This document shows positions 62,831-64,000 of a DNA stretch of 64,000 nt, piece by piece. Numbering within the stretch: the stretch's first letter is position 1; every line of letters begins with the position of its first letter. Both the position numbers and the translations under genes were made by a program. The stretch is from Glandiceps talaboti (lineage: Eukaryota; Hemichordata; Enteropneusta; Spengelidae). Where the stretch lies: the NCBI RefSeq assembly GCF_964340395.1, contig NC_135570.1, forward strand, positions 1,526,001-1,590,000, given 5' to 3'. The notes under the pieces are model-generated. The model saw nothing but the letters and a program-made list of their open reading frames with translations. It did no database searches and was not told the origin of the DNA.

Positions 62831-64000
62831 CTTTGCCCGATAAATATTCACCCTCCCTTGATAATGAAACGGTTCAATTAATCCGATCAGCATCTTTCTA
62901 GTCGCCACATATATAAACTAGGCACCGTATATCTATTGATGTCCGTTTGTAAACATTCATGACGAGTTCATGAACAATTACATGATTCTGACAAGGTCTG
63001 GTCAGTAACCGGTCAGATATTCTTCTGCATGTACAACCAAAATAATTATTGAAGTCGACAATAAATCAACTATTGTAAAGAAAAGTAACTATGGTTATAT
63101 TAAGTACTAAGATTTTAACGTTTTAATGCATTTCAACGCCATTTTCAGGCATTTCACTTAGGGATTATTTTATCTAATATAACTCCATTCAAATTGAATA
63201 TAAGGCAATCTCAAAAGATTAAAATGTAAGACCTCGTCGACTGCAATCTTAGACACAATGTAGATCTTTCTATGCTAATCAATTGGTACTATGATTTGAT
63301 GAAAATATTCGTAGACTAATCTACTCTTTACCTATTTGTCACAGATAAGTGTTGAAATGCTATCTTTCTTTGGGTTTTCTAAATGACCATGATGCTACTC
63401 TTAATCTGTCTCGGAATTGATCAAATGTAGACGGCTTAGATGAATTGCAATGTATAGTAAGATATCTCATCTTGCTCTTGTTCCTTCTCATATCGTATAT
63501 CATGCTGAAGAATTCATCTCCAGTTATTTTACTTTATTTAGACTTTTTCATCGTGTCGTAAGGCATTTATGAGACCCTCGTTGTTTCTTTTACAATTTGA
63601 AATCTACTTTATTTTTGTGGTTGGCGATAAATTTTATGAGTTGAGAAAACGAGACGTGAATGTGGTTAGAATGAAATTTAATTAAGGTACTTGAAATGAC
63701 ACCCGTACAAAGACATAAAATACTGGCCTGTGTAAAGATGACATAATGTGAGTTGGGTGAACATTTTACCAACTATACGATGGTATTTAGGTATTTAACA
63801 AGTAACTTTGAATTCAAATCTCCTGTGACTCATAAATTGAGTAGCTATTAACAACATGAGCTGCAGGTAATACTTTGCATAATGGCATGTTAAGGGGCAG
63901 TGTTTTAATGTTTACAGTATTTCTTCTCTTAGCTGCATATGAAAAAAGTTGAATATTTTACTGTGCATGCATGCTCAACCTTTTATTCGGGCAATAGCAC
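62831..64000. other. No gene recognised
   Basis: AT-rich unique sequence; a 60-codon minus frame at 63,590-63,772 has no recognisable domain. Confidence 0.6.

Overview
The window reads as nuclear DNA of a metazoan, most likely a marine invertebrate. It is AT-rich and intron-rich, has GT-AG splice sites, is full of di-, tri- and tetranucleotide arrays, and carries SINE- and MITE-like elements. There is no sign of bacterial or organellar gene organisation. I cannot fix the phylum from sequence alone.

The only gene I can support with confidence is on the minus strand from about 60.4 kb down to 43.4 kb. I assembled 17 exons whose splice sites and phases all fit; they give about 794 codons of an SLC4 (bicarbonate transporter superfamily) protein. 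Residue patterns match SLC4A11 (NaBC1/BTR1) better than the anion exchangers or Na-bicarbonate cotransporters. The model has a cytoplasmic N-terminal domain (exons 1-8), a membrane domain starting in exon 9, and an extracellular loop with five N-glycosylation sequons in exon 12. The last short coding exon (C-terminal tail and stop) was not found; it should lie below 43,400. The true 5' end is also uncertain.

Region by region: 1-43 kb is essentially a gene desert made of unique AT-rich DNA, simple-sequence arrays and dispersed repeats. 43.4-60.4 kb is the transporter gene, whose introns hold several of the same repeat families, a 30-bp minisatellite beside exon 14 and a GC-richer segment with a tandem 143-bp duplication. 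60.4-64 kb lies upstream of the modelled gene and holds a 330-bp foldback element, a (CAGA)n array and an 18-bp minisatellite.

At least seven dispersed-element families can be read by comparing copies or termini: two TTAA-flanked MITE-like families, a foldback family in three copies, a three-copy family that spawned a 20-bp minisatellite, a two-copy family with a conserved core, a 293-bp element with 21-bp inverted termini, and a SINE present as one long and one shorter copy. Nothing here looks like a new multigene system. The most unusual items are the coding-frame-compatible minisatellite fused to a transporter exon, the repeat-born minisatellite and the foldback elements.
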